Shown in pieces: positions 1-7,412 of a stretch of DNA of 64,000 nt; the first letter of the stretch is position 1; each line of letters opens with the position of its first letter. Made by a program: the position numbers and the translations under genes. The notes under the pieces were generated by a model. That model searched no databases, had not been told where the DNA came from, and was given only the letters and a program-made list of their open reading frames with translations. This DNA comes from Tamaricihabitans halophyticus (GTDB lineage: Bacteria > Actinomycetota > Actinomycetes > Mycobacteriales > Pseudonocardiaceae), in contig NZ_SLXQ01000006.1 in assembly GCF_004340875.1 (NCBI RefSeq), positions 238,338-302,337 of the forward strand. Direction: 5' to 3'.

Positions 1-356
1 TCCGAGTGCTCGCACTGCGCGGCAACCAGGCCCTGTTTGCCGGCATTGCCCCGAAAGATGTCCGCGAAACGCGAAGAGATGACGACGCGGAAGCCGTAGT
101 TCATCAGCGCCCATACCGCGTGTTCCCGCGAAGAGCCGGTGCCGAAGTCTTGTCCGGCAACGAGCACGCTGCCGTTTCGGAACGGCTCCTGGTTCAGTAC
201 GAACTGCTCATCAGAGCGCCATGCGGCGAACAAACCGTCCTCGAAGCCGGTCCTGCTTACCCGCTTCAGGTAGACGGCGGGGATGATCTGGTCCGTGTCC
301 ACGTTGGACCTGCGCAGCGGCACACCCACGCCGGTGTGCTGGGTAAATGGTTCCAT
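1..356 (-). CDS. leuD: 3-isopropylmalate dehydratase small subunit (5' part, cut by window edge)
   Basis: Small subunit of isopropylmalate isomerase, which with LeuC interconverts 2- and 3-isopropylmalate in leucine synthesis. The N-terminus ([20 protein letters not shown]) and the downstream segments [15 protein letters not shown] and [17 protein letters not shown] are diagnostic of the LeuD swivelling domain; the GSSREHA loop contributes to substrate binding in the family. About 118 of the usual roughly 200 residues are visible and the 3' end lies outside the window. The gene starts 35 nt after the leuC stop, so the two form an operon. The same enzyme probably also isomerises citramalate made by CimA, which is encoded in this window (inference). 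Confidence 0.95.
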   Translation of the reverse strand, partial: MEPFTQHTGVGVPLRRSNVDTDQIIPAVYLKRVSRTGFEDGLFAAWRSDEQFVLNQEPFRNGSVLVAGQDFGTGSSREHAVWALMNYGFRVVISSRFADIFRGNAGKQGLVAAQCEHS

Positions 357-391
357 CAAAGTTGCCTTCCGCTAAGGGTGGGTGAGAGTGC

Positions 392-1873
392 TCAGTCAGC
401 GTCCACGGCGCCCGAACCGGTGCCGGCGAGGACCGCCTCGGATCCATCGCCTGGCGTATCGGACAGATCCGCCGGGGAGGAAAGCGTCCCGCGAACGGCG
501 GTGGCCGCCGCGACGAGCGGGGAAACGAGGTGGGTGCGGCCGCCCTTGCCCTGCCGGCCCTCAAAGTTGCGGTTTGACGTCGAAGCACTGCGCTCTCCGG
601 GGGCGAGTTGATCCGGGTTCATCCCCAGACACATCGAGCAACCCGCCTGCCGCCATTCCGCGCCCGCTTCGGTGAATACCGCGTCCAGCCCCTCCGCTTC
701 GGCGCTGACCCGCACCCGCATCGAGCCGGGAACCACGAGCATTCGCACGCTTTCCGCGACTTTGCGGCCGCGCAGCACCTCCGCTGCCGCCCGCAGGTCC
801 TCGATCCGACCGTTCGTGCAGGAGCCGAGGAAGACCGTGTCCACCGCGATCTCCCGCAGCGGGGTACCCGGCGCCAGATCCATGTAGGACAGCGCCTTCT
901 CCGCGGCCAACCTGGTGCCCTCATCGGCGATCGTCTCGGGGTCCGGCACCGACTCACCGAGCGGCAAGCCCTGTCCGGGGTTGGTACCCCAGGTGACAAA
1001 CGGGGTCAGCGCGCTGGCGTCGATGTCCACCTCAGCGTCGAAGGTGGCGTCCGAATCGGTCCGCAGCGCACTCCACGCGGCCACCGCGGCATCCCAGTCC
1101 GCGCCACTCGGGGCATGCGCCCGGCCGGCCACATAGTCGAAGGTGACCTGGTCTGGCGCGATCATCCCGGCACGAGCACCAGCCTCAATGGACATATTGC
1201 AGATGGTCATCCGCGCTTCCATGGAAAGCGCTTCGATCGCCTCGCCGCGATACTCGAGTACGTAGCCCTGCCCACCACCGGTGCCGATCTTCGCGATGAC
1301 CGCCAGGATGATGTCCTTGGCCGTCACGCCGGGCTGGAGTTCGCCGTGCACATTGATCGCCATCGTCTTGAATGGCCGCAACGGCAAGGTCTGGGTGGCC
1401 AGCACGTGCTCGACCTCTGATGTGCCAATGCCAAACGCCAGCGCGCCAAAGGCACCGTGGGTTGAGGTGTGGCTGTCCCCACAGACCACGGTCATTCCCG
1501 GTTGGGTCAGTCCGAGCTGCGGGCCAACGACATGCACGATGCCCTGTTCCGCATCGCCCATCGGATGCAGCCGCACGCCGAACTCGGCACAGTTGCGCCG
1601 CAACGTGTCCACCTGAGTCCGGGAAACTGGGTCCGCGATCGGGAGGTCGATATCGGTGGTTGGCACATTGTGGTCTTCGGTCGCGATCGTCAGATCTGGC
1701 CGCCGTACCGGACGATTCGCAAGGCGCAGCCCGTCGAACGCCTGCGGGCTGGTGACTTCGTGCACCAGATGCAGGTCAATGTAGAGCAAATCGGGTTCCG
1801 CGCCGTCCCCCTGCCTTACTACGTGCGCGTCCCACACCTTTTCCGCGAGCGTGCGCCCATGCTCAGTCGCCAT
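392..1873 (-). CDS. leuC: 3-isopropylmalate dehydratase large subunit
   Basis: Aconitase-family [4Fe-4S] enzyme of leucine synthesis, 493 residues. The three expected cluster ligands are visible: Cys352 in GSCTNGR and Cys412/Cys415 in [21 protein letters not shown] near 131-143 is the family signature. The ATG at 1873 is chosen over an upstream in-frame ATG at 1942 because a strong ribosome binding site (AAAGAGGAG) precedes it and the protein then begins with the conserved segment [13 protein letters not shown]. leuC is transcribed away from the IclR regulator at 2057; in corynebacteria, mycobacteria and Streptomyces the equivalent regulator (LtbR/NdgR) controls leuCD. Confidence 0.97.
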   Translation of the reverse strand: MATEHGRTLAEKVWDAHVVRQGDGAEPDLLYIDLHLVHEVTSPQAFDGLRLANRPVRRPDLTIATEDHNVPTTDIDLPIADPVSRTQVDTLRRNCAEFGVRLHPMGDAEQGIVHVVGPQLGLTQPGMTVVCGDSHTSTHGAFGALAFGIGTSEVEHVLATQTLPLRPFKTMAINVHGELQPGVTAKDIILAVIAKIGTGGGQGYVLEYRGEAIEALSMEARMTICNMSIEAGARAGMIAPDQVTFDYVAGRAHAPSGADWDAAVAAWSALRTDSDATFDAEVDIDASALTPFVTWGTNPGQGLPLGESVPDPETIADEGTRLAAEKALSYMDLAPGTPLREIAVDTVFLGSCTNGRIEDLRAAAEVLRGRKVAESVRMLVVPGSMRVRVSAEAEGLDAVFTEAGAEWRQAGCSMCLGMNPDQLAPGERSASTSNRNFEGRQGKGGRTHLVSPLVAAATAVRGTLSSPADLSDTPGDGSEAVLAGTGSGAVDAD

Positions 1874-2056
1874 CACAGGCTCCTCTTTCATCGCATTTTC
1901 GGGCAGTAAGCCACAGCCGCATCGCGAACCGGGGTATGTCACACGAACCGCCGACAGCCGCGCTAGATCCGGCGCGAGAGCGAGTGCCTACTCCCAATCT
2001 AGTTAGAACTTCCCGCTATCTGGACTTCTCAGAATACGGGAAGCTAGTATCGAGAC
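1874..2056. promoter_or_regulatory. Divergent control region between leuCD and the IclR regulator
   Basis: The 183-bp gap holds promoters in both directions. For the regulator, a -10 like hexamer TAGTAT lies at 2045-2050, only 6 nt before the GTG at 2057, with a weak -35 like CTGGAC near 2020-2025. This spacing implies a leaderless transcript. The A/T-rich stretch around 1995-2040 is where a LtbR/NdgR-type operator would be expected, but I cannot identify a clear dyad. No leader peptide rich in Leu codons is visible before leuC. Confidence 0.5.
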
Positions 2057-2758
2057 GTGGGACAGCATAGCGGTATTGGCGTACTGGACAAGGCGGTGGC
2101 CGTTCTCGAGGCGGTCGCCAAGGAACCCTGCGGTCTTGCGGAGTTGTGCAGCCGTACGGGTTTGCCTCGGGCTACCGCGCATCGGTTGGCGGTAGGGCTC
2201 GAGGTACACCGCTTGCTGCGCAGGGGCGACGACGGGCAGTGGCGACCGGGTGCGGCGCTTACCGAACTCGCTGGCGGGGCAACCGATCCGCTGCTGGATG
2301 CCGCGTTGAGCATTCTGCCGAAGCTGCGCGATATCACCGGCGAGAGTGTGCAGCTTTACCGCAGGGATGGGATGCAGCGCGTCTGCGTGGCGACCGCGGA
2401 GCCGCCGAGTGGGCTGCGGGATACCGTGCCGATCGGTACGCGCCTTTCGATGACGGCCGGTTCGGGCGCGAAGGTGCTCGCCGCATGGGCGGATGCGCCG
2501 AGCCAGCGCGCGATTCTGAGCGAGGCGGTTTTCGGGGAGCGCACGCTGTTGGAGGTACGTCGGCGTGGCTGGGCGCAGAGTGTCGCCGAGCGCGAGCCTG
2601 GTGTCGCGAGCGTTTCCGCGCCAGTGCGGGATGGCGCGGGCACCGTGGTGGCCGCCGTCTCGGTTTCCGGCCCGGTGGAAAGGATCGGCCAGCGCCCGGG
2701 CGCCCGCTGGGCGGCGGACCTACTGGCCGCCGCCGACGCCCTCCGCAGCCGCCTCTGA
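2057..2758 (+). CDS. IclR-family transcriptional regulator (LtbR/NdgR type)
   Basis: 233-residue regulator with an N-terminal winged helix-turn-helix (about residues 5-60, with GLAELCSRTGLPRATAHRLA as the recognition region) and a C-terminal IclR effector domain (RLSMTAGSGAKVLAAW; SVSAPVRDGAGTVVAAVSVSGP). Start is GTG, probably leaderless. Its position divergent from leuCD matches LtbR of Corynebacterium/Mycobacterium and NdgR of Streptomyces, which control leuCD and other amino acid genes. The family role is established; assignment here rests on synteny and motifs. A palindromic repeat follows its stop codon. Confidence 0.88.
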   Translation: MGQHSGIGVLDKAVAVLEAVAKEPCGLAELCSRTGLPRATAHRLAVGLEVHRLLRRGDDGQWRPGAALTELAGGATDPLLDAALSILPKLRDITGESVQLYRRDGMQRVCVATAEPPSGLRDTVPIGTRLSMTAGSGAKVLAAWADAPSQRAILSEAVFGERTLLEVRRRGWAQSVAEREPGVASVSAPVRDGAGTVVAAVSVSGPVERIGQRPGARWAADLLAAADALRSRL

Positions 2759-2780
2759 TCCCGGTACGCCCCCTCCGGAA

Positions 2781-2806
2781 ACCGCATTCTTTAAGGATCT
2801 TGCGGT
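2781..2806 (+). repeat. 3'-end palindromic repeat, copy 1 (canonical form)
   Basis: ACCGCA (2781-2786), a 14-nt loop with the core CTTTAAGGATCT, then TGCGGT (2801-2806): a 6-bp stem. It lies between two convergent stop codons (2758 and 2822). Identical in sequence to the copy at 5942-5967. It probably acts as a bidirectional terminator or mRNA-end structure; there is no T-run. Confidence 0.8.
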
Positions 2807-2821
2807 CGAAGCCGCATCCAG

Positions 2822-3928
2822 TCAAAACGTTAGGGACCAACGCCGTTCGTCGTCGGGTGCGTCGATCCACACATCGTGCCTGCCGTCCGGTGTGACGGTC
2901 AGCCCGTAGCGGTCAGGGGTCGGTTTGCCCGCGTCGCACCACCAGGCATACGCAGCGTCAACCTCGTTCCACAGCCGACGCGGCCCGAGTTGATGAACCG
3001 TCCACGGGTCTTTTCCGCGCACGAGCGTAGCCCTCGCCCACGATCGTGACCGCACGTCGTGCAACTCGATCAGGCGGTGGTCTTCGTCCACGTCCTCCAC
3101 CGTGAGATAGCAGGACGGCACCCGAAGCCCGATCGTGAATGCGGCACGGGCGAAGGTCACCATCTCGAACAGTTCCCTGCCGCCGCGCGTGGTCCGTGTC
3201 GCGTCGGCCGCGTTTAGTTCGTCGGCAGTGGGTTCAAGGAAATCTCGGCGCTGGTGGCGTATCCGCATGAACGCCAGGTTGATCCCGCACCGGCCGGAAG
3301 CGGAACCGTCCTCGTGGACTTCCAGCCGGGTCAACGCGTCGTCTCCGTAATCCGTGCCCCACGGCGCGACTATCACACCCCCGGGCCGTGTCTGATCGAT
3401 CCACGCCCGAGGGATCGCACGGACAGACGCCGTGCAGATAACTCGGTCGTAGGGCGCGGCGGGCGGGTATCCGTTGGTGCCGTCGCCGGTCACGACCCAC
3501 GGCGAGTAGCCAGCTCCGGTGAGGGCGCGGCGGGCGTCGCCGGCCACGGCGGGGTCCACCTCGACCGTCACCACATGCTCACCCGTGCCCACTCGCTCGG
3601 ACAACTGGGCGGCATTCCAGCCTGTCCCGGTCCCGATCTCTAGCACACGATGCCCCTCGCGCACCTCCAATGCGCTGAGCATGGCCGCGACCAACGACGG
3701 TTGGCTACACGAGCTGGACGGCTGCAGCCCCGTAGTTCCCGGTTCGGTGGTGCCGTCGTCAACCTGAGTGATGATCGGTTCGTCTGCCTCGACCAGCGCA
3801 CGCCAGCGCGGCTCATCGTCGTTCCGCGATACAGCGACGAACCCGTCCGTAGTGGGGTCATCGACCCACACCACGGACGGGATGAACGGCGCACGCGGCA
3901 CAATGAGTTGTTCGCGCCAATCAGTCAC
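2822..3928 (-). CDS. RiPP-associated PIMT-type O-methyltransferase (imiditide-like)
   Basis: 368-residue SAM-dependent methyltransferase related to protein-L-isoaspartate methyltransferase. Motif I is VLEIGTGTGWNAAQLS (residues 95-110), followed by VEVDPAVAGDAR and GDGTNGYPPAAPYDRVI. It differs from housekeeping Pcm by a longer N-terminus (WVDDPTTDGFVAVSRNDD) and a C-terminal extension of about 50 residues containing LWNEVDAAYAWW, GKPTPDRYGLTVTPDG and VWIDAPD. A distinct C-terminal motif marks RiPP-associated members, which convert a chosen Asp to a methyl ester and then an aspartimide. GTG start with RBS GGCAGGAGC. The gene starts 18 nt after a small, highly charged peptide gene. No lanthionine synthetase, ATP-grasp or lasso gene is nearby, which favours an imiditide-type two-gene system (inference). 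Confidence 0.85.
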   Translation of the reverse strand: MTDWREQLIVPRAPFIPSVVWVDDPTTDGFVAVSRNDDEPRWRALVEADEPIITQVDDGTTEPGTTGLQPSSSCSQPSLVAAMLSALEVREGHRVLEIGTGTGWNAAQLSERVGTGEHVVTVEVDPAVAGDARRALTGAGYSPWVVTGDGTNGYPPAAPYDRVICTASVRAIPRAWIDQTRPGGVIVAPWGTDYGDDALTRLEVHEDGSASGRCGINLAFMRIRHQRRDFLEPTADELNAADATRTTRGGRELFEMVTFARAAFTIGLRVPSCYLTVEDVDEDHRLIELHDVRSRSWARATLVRGKDPWTVHQLGPRRLWNEVDAAYAWWCDAGKPTPDRYGLTVTPDGRHDVWIDAPDDERRWSLTF

Positions 3929-3946
3929 GATGATGCTCCTGCCGTC

Positions 3947-4060
3947 CTACTTCTTGTCGTCGCCCTCGTGTTTGTTCTCGTCGTCCTTGCTCCCCCAGTT
4001 CTCCCACTTGTCCGGCTGCGCCTCGCCTTGGCCGTCCCGGTCGGCATCTCGCTTGCCCAT
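3947..4060 (-). CDS. Small, highly charged peptide; candidate imiditide precursor
   Basis: A 37-residue peptide starting MGKRDADRDGQGEAQPDKW and ending EGDDKK; 20 of 37 residues are Lys, Arg, Asp or Glu. A perfect AGGAGG lies at 4068-4073, 7 nt before the ATG, so translation is well supported although the gene is too short for routine calling. It is followed after 18 nt by the PIMT-type methyltransferase. In the imiditide family a short, charged, linear precursor is recognised by its methyltransferase through charge-charge contacts and one Asp becomes a stable aspartimide. Asp9-Gly10 is the most favourable site here by chemistry, but the modified residue is not known. No leader cleavage site or signal peptide is visible. 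Confidence 0.8.
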   Translation of the reverse strand: MGKRDADRDGQGEAQPDKWENWGSKDDENKHEGDDKK

Positions 4061-4111
4061 TTTCCTGCCTCCTGTTGTTTTCCGTACCGCACGCTTGGCG
4101 CGGAACTCTCA

Positions 4112-4117
4112 GTTATA
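4112..4117 (-). promoter_or_regulatory. Probable -10 element of the RiPP locus
   Basis: Reading the minus strand, TATAAC lies about 52 nt upstream of the peptide ATG. The -35 region, 16-18 nt further upstream (about 4134-4141), is poor and overlaps one arm of the inverted repeat at 4136-4167, which suggests regulator-dependent control. Confidence 0.45.
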
Positions 4118-4135
4118 GTGCATACAGTGACGTAT

Positions 4136-4167
4136 CCATCGCAACCAGTTACAAGTGGTTGCGATGG
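4136..4167. promoter_or_regulatory. Perfect 12-bp inverted repeat, candidate operator
   Basis: CCATCGCAACCA (4136-4147) and TGGTTGCGATGG (4156-4167) are exact reverse complements with an 8-nt spacer. The element overlaps the -35 region of the RiPP promoter and lies 25 nt beyond the stop of the small Cys protein gene at 4192. It could be an operator for the nearby XRE/TPR regulator or a terminator hairpin for the upstream minus-strand gene; the absence of a T-run favours the operator reading. Confidence 0.6.
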
Positions 4168-4191
4168 ACGGGAGGCGTACTGTGCCTAACC

Positions 4192-4491
4192 TCACTTAAC
4201 TCGGCGGCCAGCCGTTCGCCGCCACCAGGACTTATTCGCGTCGCGCGTAGGTTCCGGCCGGGTAACCGCCTCGATGCCAGCGACACACGCCCGGCAGATA
4301 GGACCAGGTGGTACGAGCGCCGACGTGATCTGTACCTGGTGGCCACAGATCGCTCGCGGGCCGCCGCCTACCTGCGTCGACAGGCGTGCGAACTCGTCGT
4401 CGGTAACCGCATGGTCGAGCCCGTCGGCCGCACAGAAGCACCAGGTCACGAACAATCCCCGTGCCGCTGCCGCACGCAGCAAGTGACTCAT
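4192..4491 (-). CDS. Small Cys/His-containing protein of the actinobacterial zinc-ribbon-like type
   Basis: 99 residues. The segment CGHQVQITSALVPPGPICRAC, with flanking Cys and His residues, resembles the putative metal-binding proteins that sit beside XRE/TPR regulators and DUF397 genes in Pseudonocardiales. The ATG at 4491 is chosen over upstream in-frame starts because GGGAGGGG lies just before it. It is divergent from the XRE regulator at 4681. Function is unknown; it may be a partner of the regulator (inference from context). Confidence 0.6.
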   Translation of the reverse strand: MSHLLRAAAARGLFVTWCFCAADGLDHAVTDDEFARLSTQVGGGPRAICGHQVQITSALVPPGPICRACVAGIEAVTRPEPTRDANKSWWRRTAGRRVK

Positions 4492-4680
4492 TGCCCCTCC
4501 CGTAGCCGAGGGGTCCGGCGACGCAAGGAAAGCGAAACGAAGGAGTTGCGCCACCGGACCATGCGTGACCAGCCAGAATCGCTGTGCCACACTCAAGCCA
4601 TCATTTCGTCAGCGCTGGCCGGCGAACATGACGCCGACGTGCCACCGAACGGACATGGACCGGCCAGGGGGAGGGACCAC
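4492..4680. promoter_or_regulatory. Divergent gap between the small Cys protein and the XRE regulator
   Basis: 189 bp with ribosome binding sites for both flanking genes (GGGAGGGG on the minus strand, GGGGGAGGGACC on the plus strand). No clear -10 hexamer and no copy of the 12-bp inverted repeat at 4136 were seen. Confidence 0.35.
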
Positions 4681-5925
4681 GTGCCGCAGCAGGGCTCTCG
4701 CCGACCGGCCCGGACGTTGCTTGAAGCGAAAATCCGGGACCGCCAACAGACGCAGGAAGAGTTCGTCGAGTATGCCGAGACCTTCGCGCGCGAACACGGC
4801 GAACCAGGCACACTCAGTCTGCGCCACCTCGGACGGTTGATCTCCGGCAAGGCGAGCGGGCCACCACTGCCGACAACCGGGCGACTCCTCGAACGAATCT
4901 TCGACGTGCCTATCGATGAACTGCTAGGCGCGCCGAACCCGAAGGCGTCATCCGTGTGGCAAGCACCGTTCGCGCAACACGATGATGAGTTGGCCGCGCT
5001 AGAACTAACGCGACGGATGACGGCAAGTGATGTTGGCAACGACACGCTGACACATCTTGAATCGATATTCGACAACCTTGCGATGGCCTACCCCGCAGCG
5101 TCCCCGCTGGAACTTCTGCCACGTATACGTCGACAGTTGTCGTATGTCATGAGCCTCATGGACGCCAAGAAGACGCTTGCTGAGCACAGGAGGCTGCTGG
5201 TAGTCGGGGGCTGGTTATCTTTGCTTGCGGCTACCGTTCACATTGACTTGAAACAGCAGTCGGCCGCATCGGCGAATTTGCGGACTGCCGCGAGTCTCGC
5301 GCGACATGCAGAATACGATGAAATTCGAGCGTGGTGCTATGAAACCGAAGCATGGCGGGCACTAACAGACGGCGACTACCCGCGGGCCGTCGAGTTGTCC
5401 AAGTCGGCCCAAGGTCTTGCCTCTGCCGGAGGTTCTGTTGCTATCCAGGCCGCAGCGCAGGAAGGGCGTGCCTGGGCGAGGCTAGGACGCGCTCAGGAGA
5501 CGTACTCTGCGATTGACCGGGTAACCAAACTTGCGAGCCCGCTAGCCAAGCCTGAAAGGGCCGAACATCATTACCGGTACGATCCTGACAAGTCTGTCGC
5601 CTATACGGCCACCACGCTGGCGTGGGTCGGCGACCCGGCAGGCGAATCTTATGCACGCGAGGTAATTCTTCGTTTGAAGCCAAGTGATGATGTGCAGAAG
5701 TGGCCCAGGCGGGTCGCGTCCGCGAATCTTGACTTGGCCCTGACGCTCATAGCGAGTGATCGCCTGGACGAATCCAGTCACGTAGCCCAACAAGCGATTT
5801 TGTCGGGTCGAATAGTGCCGTCCAACTACTGGCGTGCCGCTGAAGTGGTATCCGCTGTCGAATCGCGTCAACTTCCGGAGGCGAAGGAACTGCGCGAAGC
5901 ATTCGAGGAGATGCGGCAGGTGTGA
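4681..5925 (+). CDS. XRE-family regulator with C-terminal TPR-like domain
   Basis: 414 residues from the GTG at 4681, which is preceded by a purine-rich RBS. Residues 10-80 (ARTLLEAKIRDRQQTQEEFV; LRHLGRLISG; LLERIFDVPIDELLG) form the extended helix-turn-helix found in actinobacterial regulators that flank RiPP and DUF397 loci. Residues about 95-410 are helical and TPR-like (AEHRRLLVVGGWLSLLAATV; AWCYETEAWRALTDGDYPRAVELSKSAQ). The open frame continues far upstream to 4075 but those codons lack an RBS and overlap the opposite gene. It is the likely regulator of the adjacent RiPP pair (inference). Confidence 0.8.
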   Translation: MPQQGSRRPARTLLEAKIRDRQQTQEEFVEYAETFAREHGEPGTLSLRHLGRLISGKASGPPLPTTGRLLERIFDVPIDELLGAPNPKASSVWQAPFAQHDDELAALELTRRMTASDVGNDTLTHLESIFDNLAMAYPAASPLELLPRIRRQLSYVMSLMDAKKTLAEHRRLLVVGGWLSLLAATVHIDLKQQSAASANLRTAASLARHAEYDEIRAWCYETEAWRALTDGDYPRAVELSKSAQGLASAGGSVAIQAAAQEGRAWARLGRAQETYSAIDRVTKLASPLAKPERAEHHYRYDPDKSVAYTATTLAWVGDPAGESYAREVILRLKPSDDVQKWPRRVASANLDLALTLIASDRLDESSHVAQQAILSGRIVPSNYWRAAEVVSAVESRQLPEAKELREAFEEMRQV

Positions 5926-5941
5926 CTGGCGCCCCCGGGAA

Positions 5942-5967
5942 ACCGCATTCTTTAAGGATCTTGCGGT
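5942..5967 (+). repeat. 3'-end palindromic repeat, copy 2 (identical to copy 1)
   Basis: Same 26-nt element as at 2781-2806, 16 nt after the XRE regulator stop codon. The flanking bases extend the stem by one A-T pair. Confidence 0.8.
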
Positions 5968-5971
5968 TACG

Positions 5972-6074
5972 GGGACCACACCCACCCACCGGGACCACAC
6001 CCACGAAACGGGGACCACACCCACCCACCGGGACCACTCGCAACGAAGGGGAACCCGAGCCAGCAAGGGGACCA
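5972..6074. repeat. Tandem GGGACCACACCCAC repeats
   Basis: Copies begin at 5972, 5991 and 6011, with shorter copies at 6030 and 6067, giving a period near 19.5 bp. The segments between copies vary. There is no supported gene here. The function is unknown. Confidence 0.7.
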
Positions 6075-6090
6075 CCGCACCGTGGGGGCC

Positions 6091-6111
6091 TACGGGGGCT
6101 CGGCCCCCGTA
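6091..6111. terminator. GC hairpin after the XRE regulator
   Basis: TACGGGGGC and GCCCCCGTA pair around a TCG loop. There is no T-run on the plus strand, as is common for actinobacterial terminators. Confidence 0.55.
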
Positions 6112-6121
6112 AAAACACCCG

Positions 6122-6159
6122 GAAAAAGCGAAAAAGCCCCCGGCATTGCCGGGGGCTTT
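6122..6159 (-). terminator. Rho-independent terminator of the tRNA genes
   Basis: AAAGCCCCCGGC (6133-6144) pairs with GCCGGGGGCTTT (6148-6159) around a 3-nt loop. On the minus strand the hairpin is followed by T-rich sequence (CTTTTTCGCTTTTTC), placing it directly downstream of tRNA-Glu. Confidence 0.85.
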
Positions 6160-6173
6160 GAATACACCAACTG

Positions 6174-6246
6174 TAGCCCCGACGGGATTTGAACCCGCGC
6201 TACCGCCTTGAGAGGGCGGCGTCCTAGGCCGCTAGACGACGGGGCC
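6174..6246 (-). tRNA. tRNA-Glu (CTC)
   Basis: A 73-nt cloverleaf on the minus strand. The acceptor stem is GGCCCCG/CGGGGCT (first pair G-U), the anticodon arm is CCGCC-CTCTCAA-GGCGG giving anticodon CTC, and the T arm contains GGGTTCAAATCCC. The discriminator is A. CCA is not encoded. Confidence 0.95.
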
Positions 6247-6299
6247 TTGGTTGAACCAACCGGAGAGAACTCTAGCAGCCTCGGCTGCGGTCTCTTCCG

Positions 6300-6371
6300 C
6301 TGGGGTACCAGGACTCGAACCTAGACTAACTGAACCAGAATCAGTCGTGCTGCCAATTACACCATACCCCA
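6300..6371 (-). tRNA. tRNA-Gln (CTG)
   Basis: A 72-nt cloverleaf on the minus strand. The acceptor stem is TGGGGTA/TACCCCA, the anticodon arm ACTGA-TTCTGGT-TCAGT gives anticodon CTG, and the T loop region contains GGTTCGAGTCC. The discriminator is G. It lies 53 nt upstream of tRNA-Glu and is probably co-transcribed. It would be charged through Glu-tRNA(Gln) by GltX and GatCAB, all in this window. Confidence 0.95.
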
Positions 6372-6512
6372 ATGGCTTCCGGCTCGGACTCGAAACACCG
6401 CCTCGAAACAGCGCTGGCCGCGGCCGAATCCGAACTTGCTGCCGGACGGAAATACTAGACTACGCCCCCAAGGCTGCCCGCAGGGCCCCACCTTTTCGCC
6501 CTGTCTGTCTGG

Positions 6513-7307
6513 TCAGCGTGCCCCAGCCGAGCCGACCGGCGCGATGGCGGCGAACTCACACACCAGCAACTCCGGCAACTCGGCGAGGCTGTCGATCACC
6601 TGCACCCCACGCGGCACCGGCTGCTGGAGCCCGGCACGGTCCAACCAGACGCCACACAGCCCCGCGTCCCGCGCGCCGATGGCGTCCAGTTCCAGTTTGT
6701 CACCCACATGCGCCGCATTGCCTGGCTGTACATCCAGCACCCGGCAGGCCTCGTGAAAGATGGCCGGATCGGGCTTGGCCGAACCAACCTCGCCGGCGAT
6801 CACCACCTGATCGATGAACTCGGCTAGCCCCAGCGAAGCGAGCTTTCCCCGTTGGTGCTGCCCCGAGGCGTTGGTCACAGCAGCGATCCGCACCCCCGCG
6901 GCGCGCAACCACTCCAGGCATGGCAGTACATCGGCGAACAGTCCCCAGGAGCGCCGCATCGTGGCCTTGCGTCGCGCTTCCAACTCTTCCGCACGCGCCG
7001 CGTCCACGGTGATGCCCTGCTCCGCGAGGAAATCCCGAGTGCGGCAGGCGTGCATCGCCGGGTAACTCACCTCGCCGGCGACCACCCGAGCGACGTACTC
7101 ATCGGTGATCGCGACCCAGCGTTCCCAGCGGTCGGCGGCGCCGACGAGCTCGACGAGCGCGGCGCGAGCGGCACTACTGAAGTCGACGAGCGTGTCGTCG
7201 ATATCCAGGCATACCGCCTGTAGCACCGGCGGCTGATAGGCGAAGGGACCATCGGTCAATTCGGGGGTTGTCTGGTTGTCCATGCGGTCCGTTAGCGCGA
7301 AAGTCAC
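6513..7307 (-). CDS. HAD-superfamily hydrolase
   Basis: 264 residues. Motif I is LDIDDTLVDFSSAAR (nucleophile Asp and acid Asp), motif II lies in IAAVTNASGQHQ, motif III is the Lys of GSAKPDP, and motif IV is HVGDKLELDAIGARDAG. A helical cap lies between motifs I and II, as in the phosphoglycolate phosphatase-like class. A metabolite phosphatase is likely; the substrate cannot be read from sequence. GTG start at 7307; an in-frame ATG at 7283 is an alternative. It lies between gltX and the two tRNA genes on the same strand. Confidence 0.85.
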   Translation of the reverse strand: MTFALTDRMDNQTTPELTDGPFAYQPPVLQAVCLDIDDTLVDFSSAARAALVELVGAADRWERWVAITDEYVARVVAGEVSYPAMHACRTRDFLAEQGITVDAARAEELEARRKATMRRSWGLFADVLPCLEWLRAAGVRIAAVTNASGQHQRGKLASLGLAEFIDQVVIAGEVGSAKPDPAIFHEACRVLDVQPGNAAHVGDKLELDAIGARDAGLCGVWLDRAGLQQPVPRGVQVIDSLAELPELLVCEFAAIAPVGSAGAR

Positions 7308-7412
7308 TCCGCGAGGTTAGGCGGACTACCCTTCCGAGCGATTCGGCTAACGAGGTGATATCCGATCGTTTACCCCGTTAAATGCGCGACGTGACACTAC
7401 TCTCCGGTGAAT

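Noticed and set aside
1866..1922. Short minus-strand frame [10 protein letters not shown]... overlapping the leuC start, considered as a leucine leader peptide
   Set aside because: Only two Leu codons, it runs into the leuC start, and no terminator or alternative stems lie between it and leuC.
2822..4060. Graspetide or FxLD-lanthipeptide interpretation of the methyltransferase locus
   Set aside because: No ATP-grasp, LanB/LanC or lasso gene is nearby, and the peptide has no Cys and no FxLD motif.
4075..4680. Long upstream extension of the XRE regulator frame
   Set aside because: No RBS, overlaps the opposite-strand Cys protein, and the encoded residues show no domain; the GTG at 4681 has a clear RBS.
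5972..6074. CRISPR-like array
   Set aside because: Repeats are 8-14 bp with spacers of 5-6 bp and there are no cas genes; it is a simple tandem repeat.
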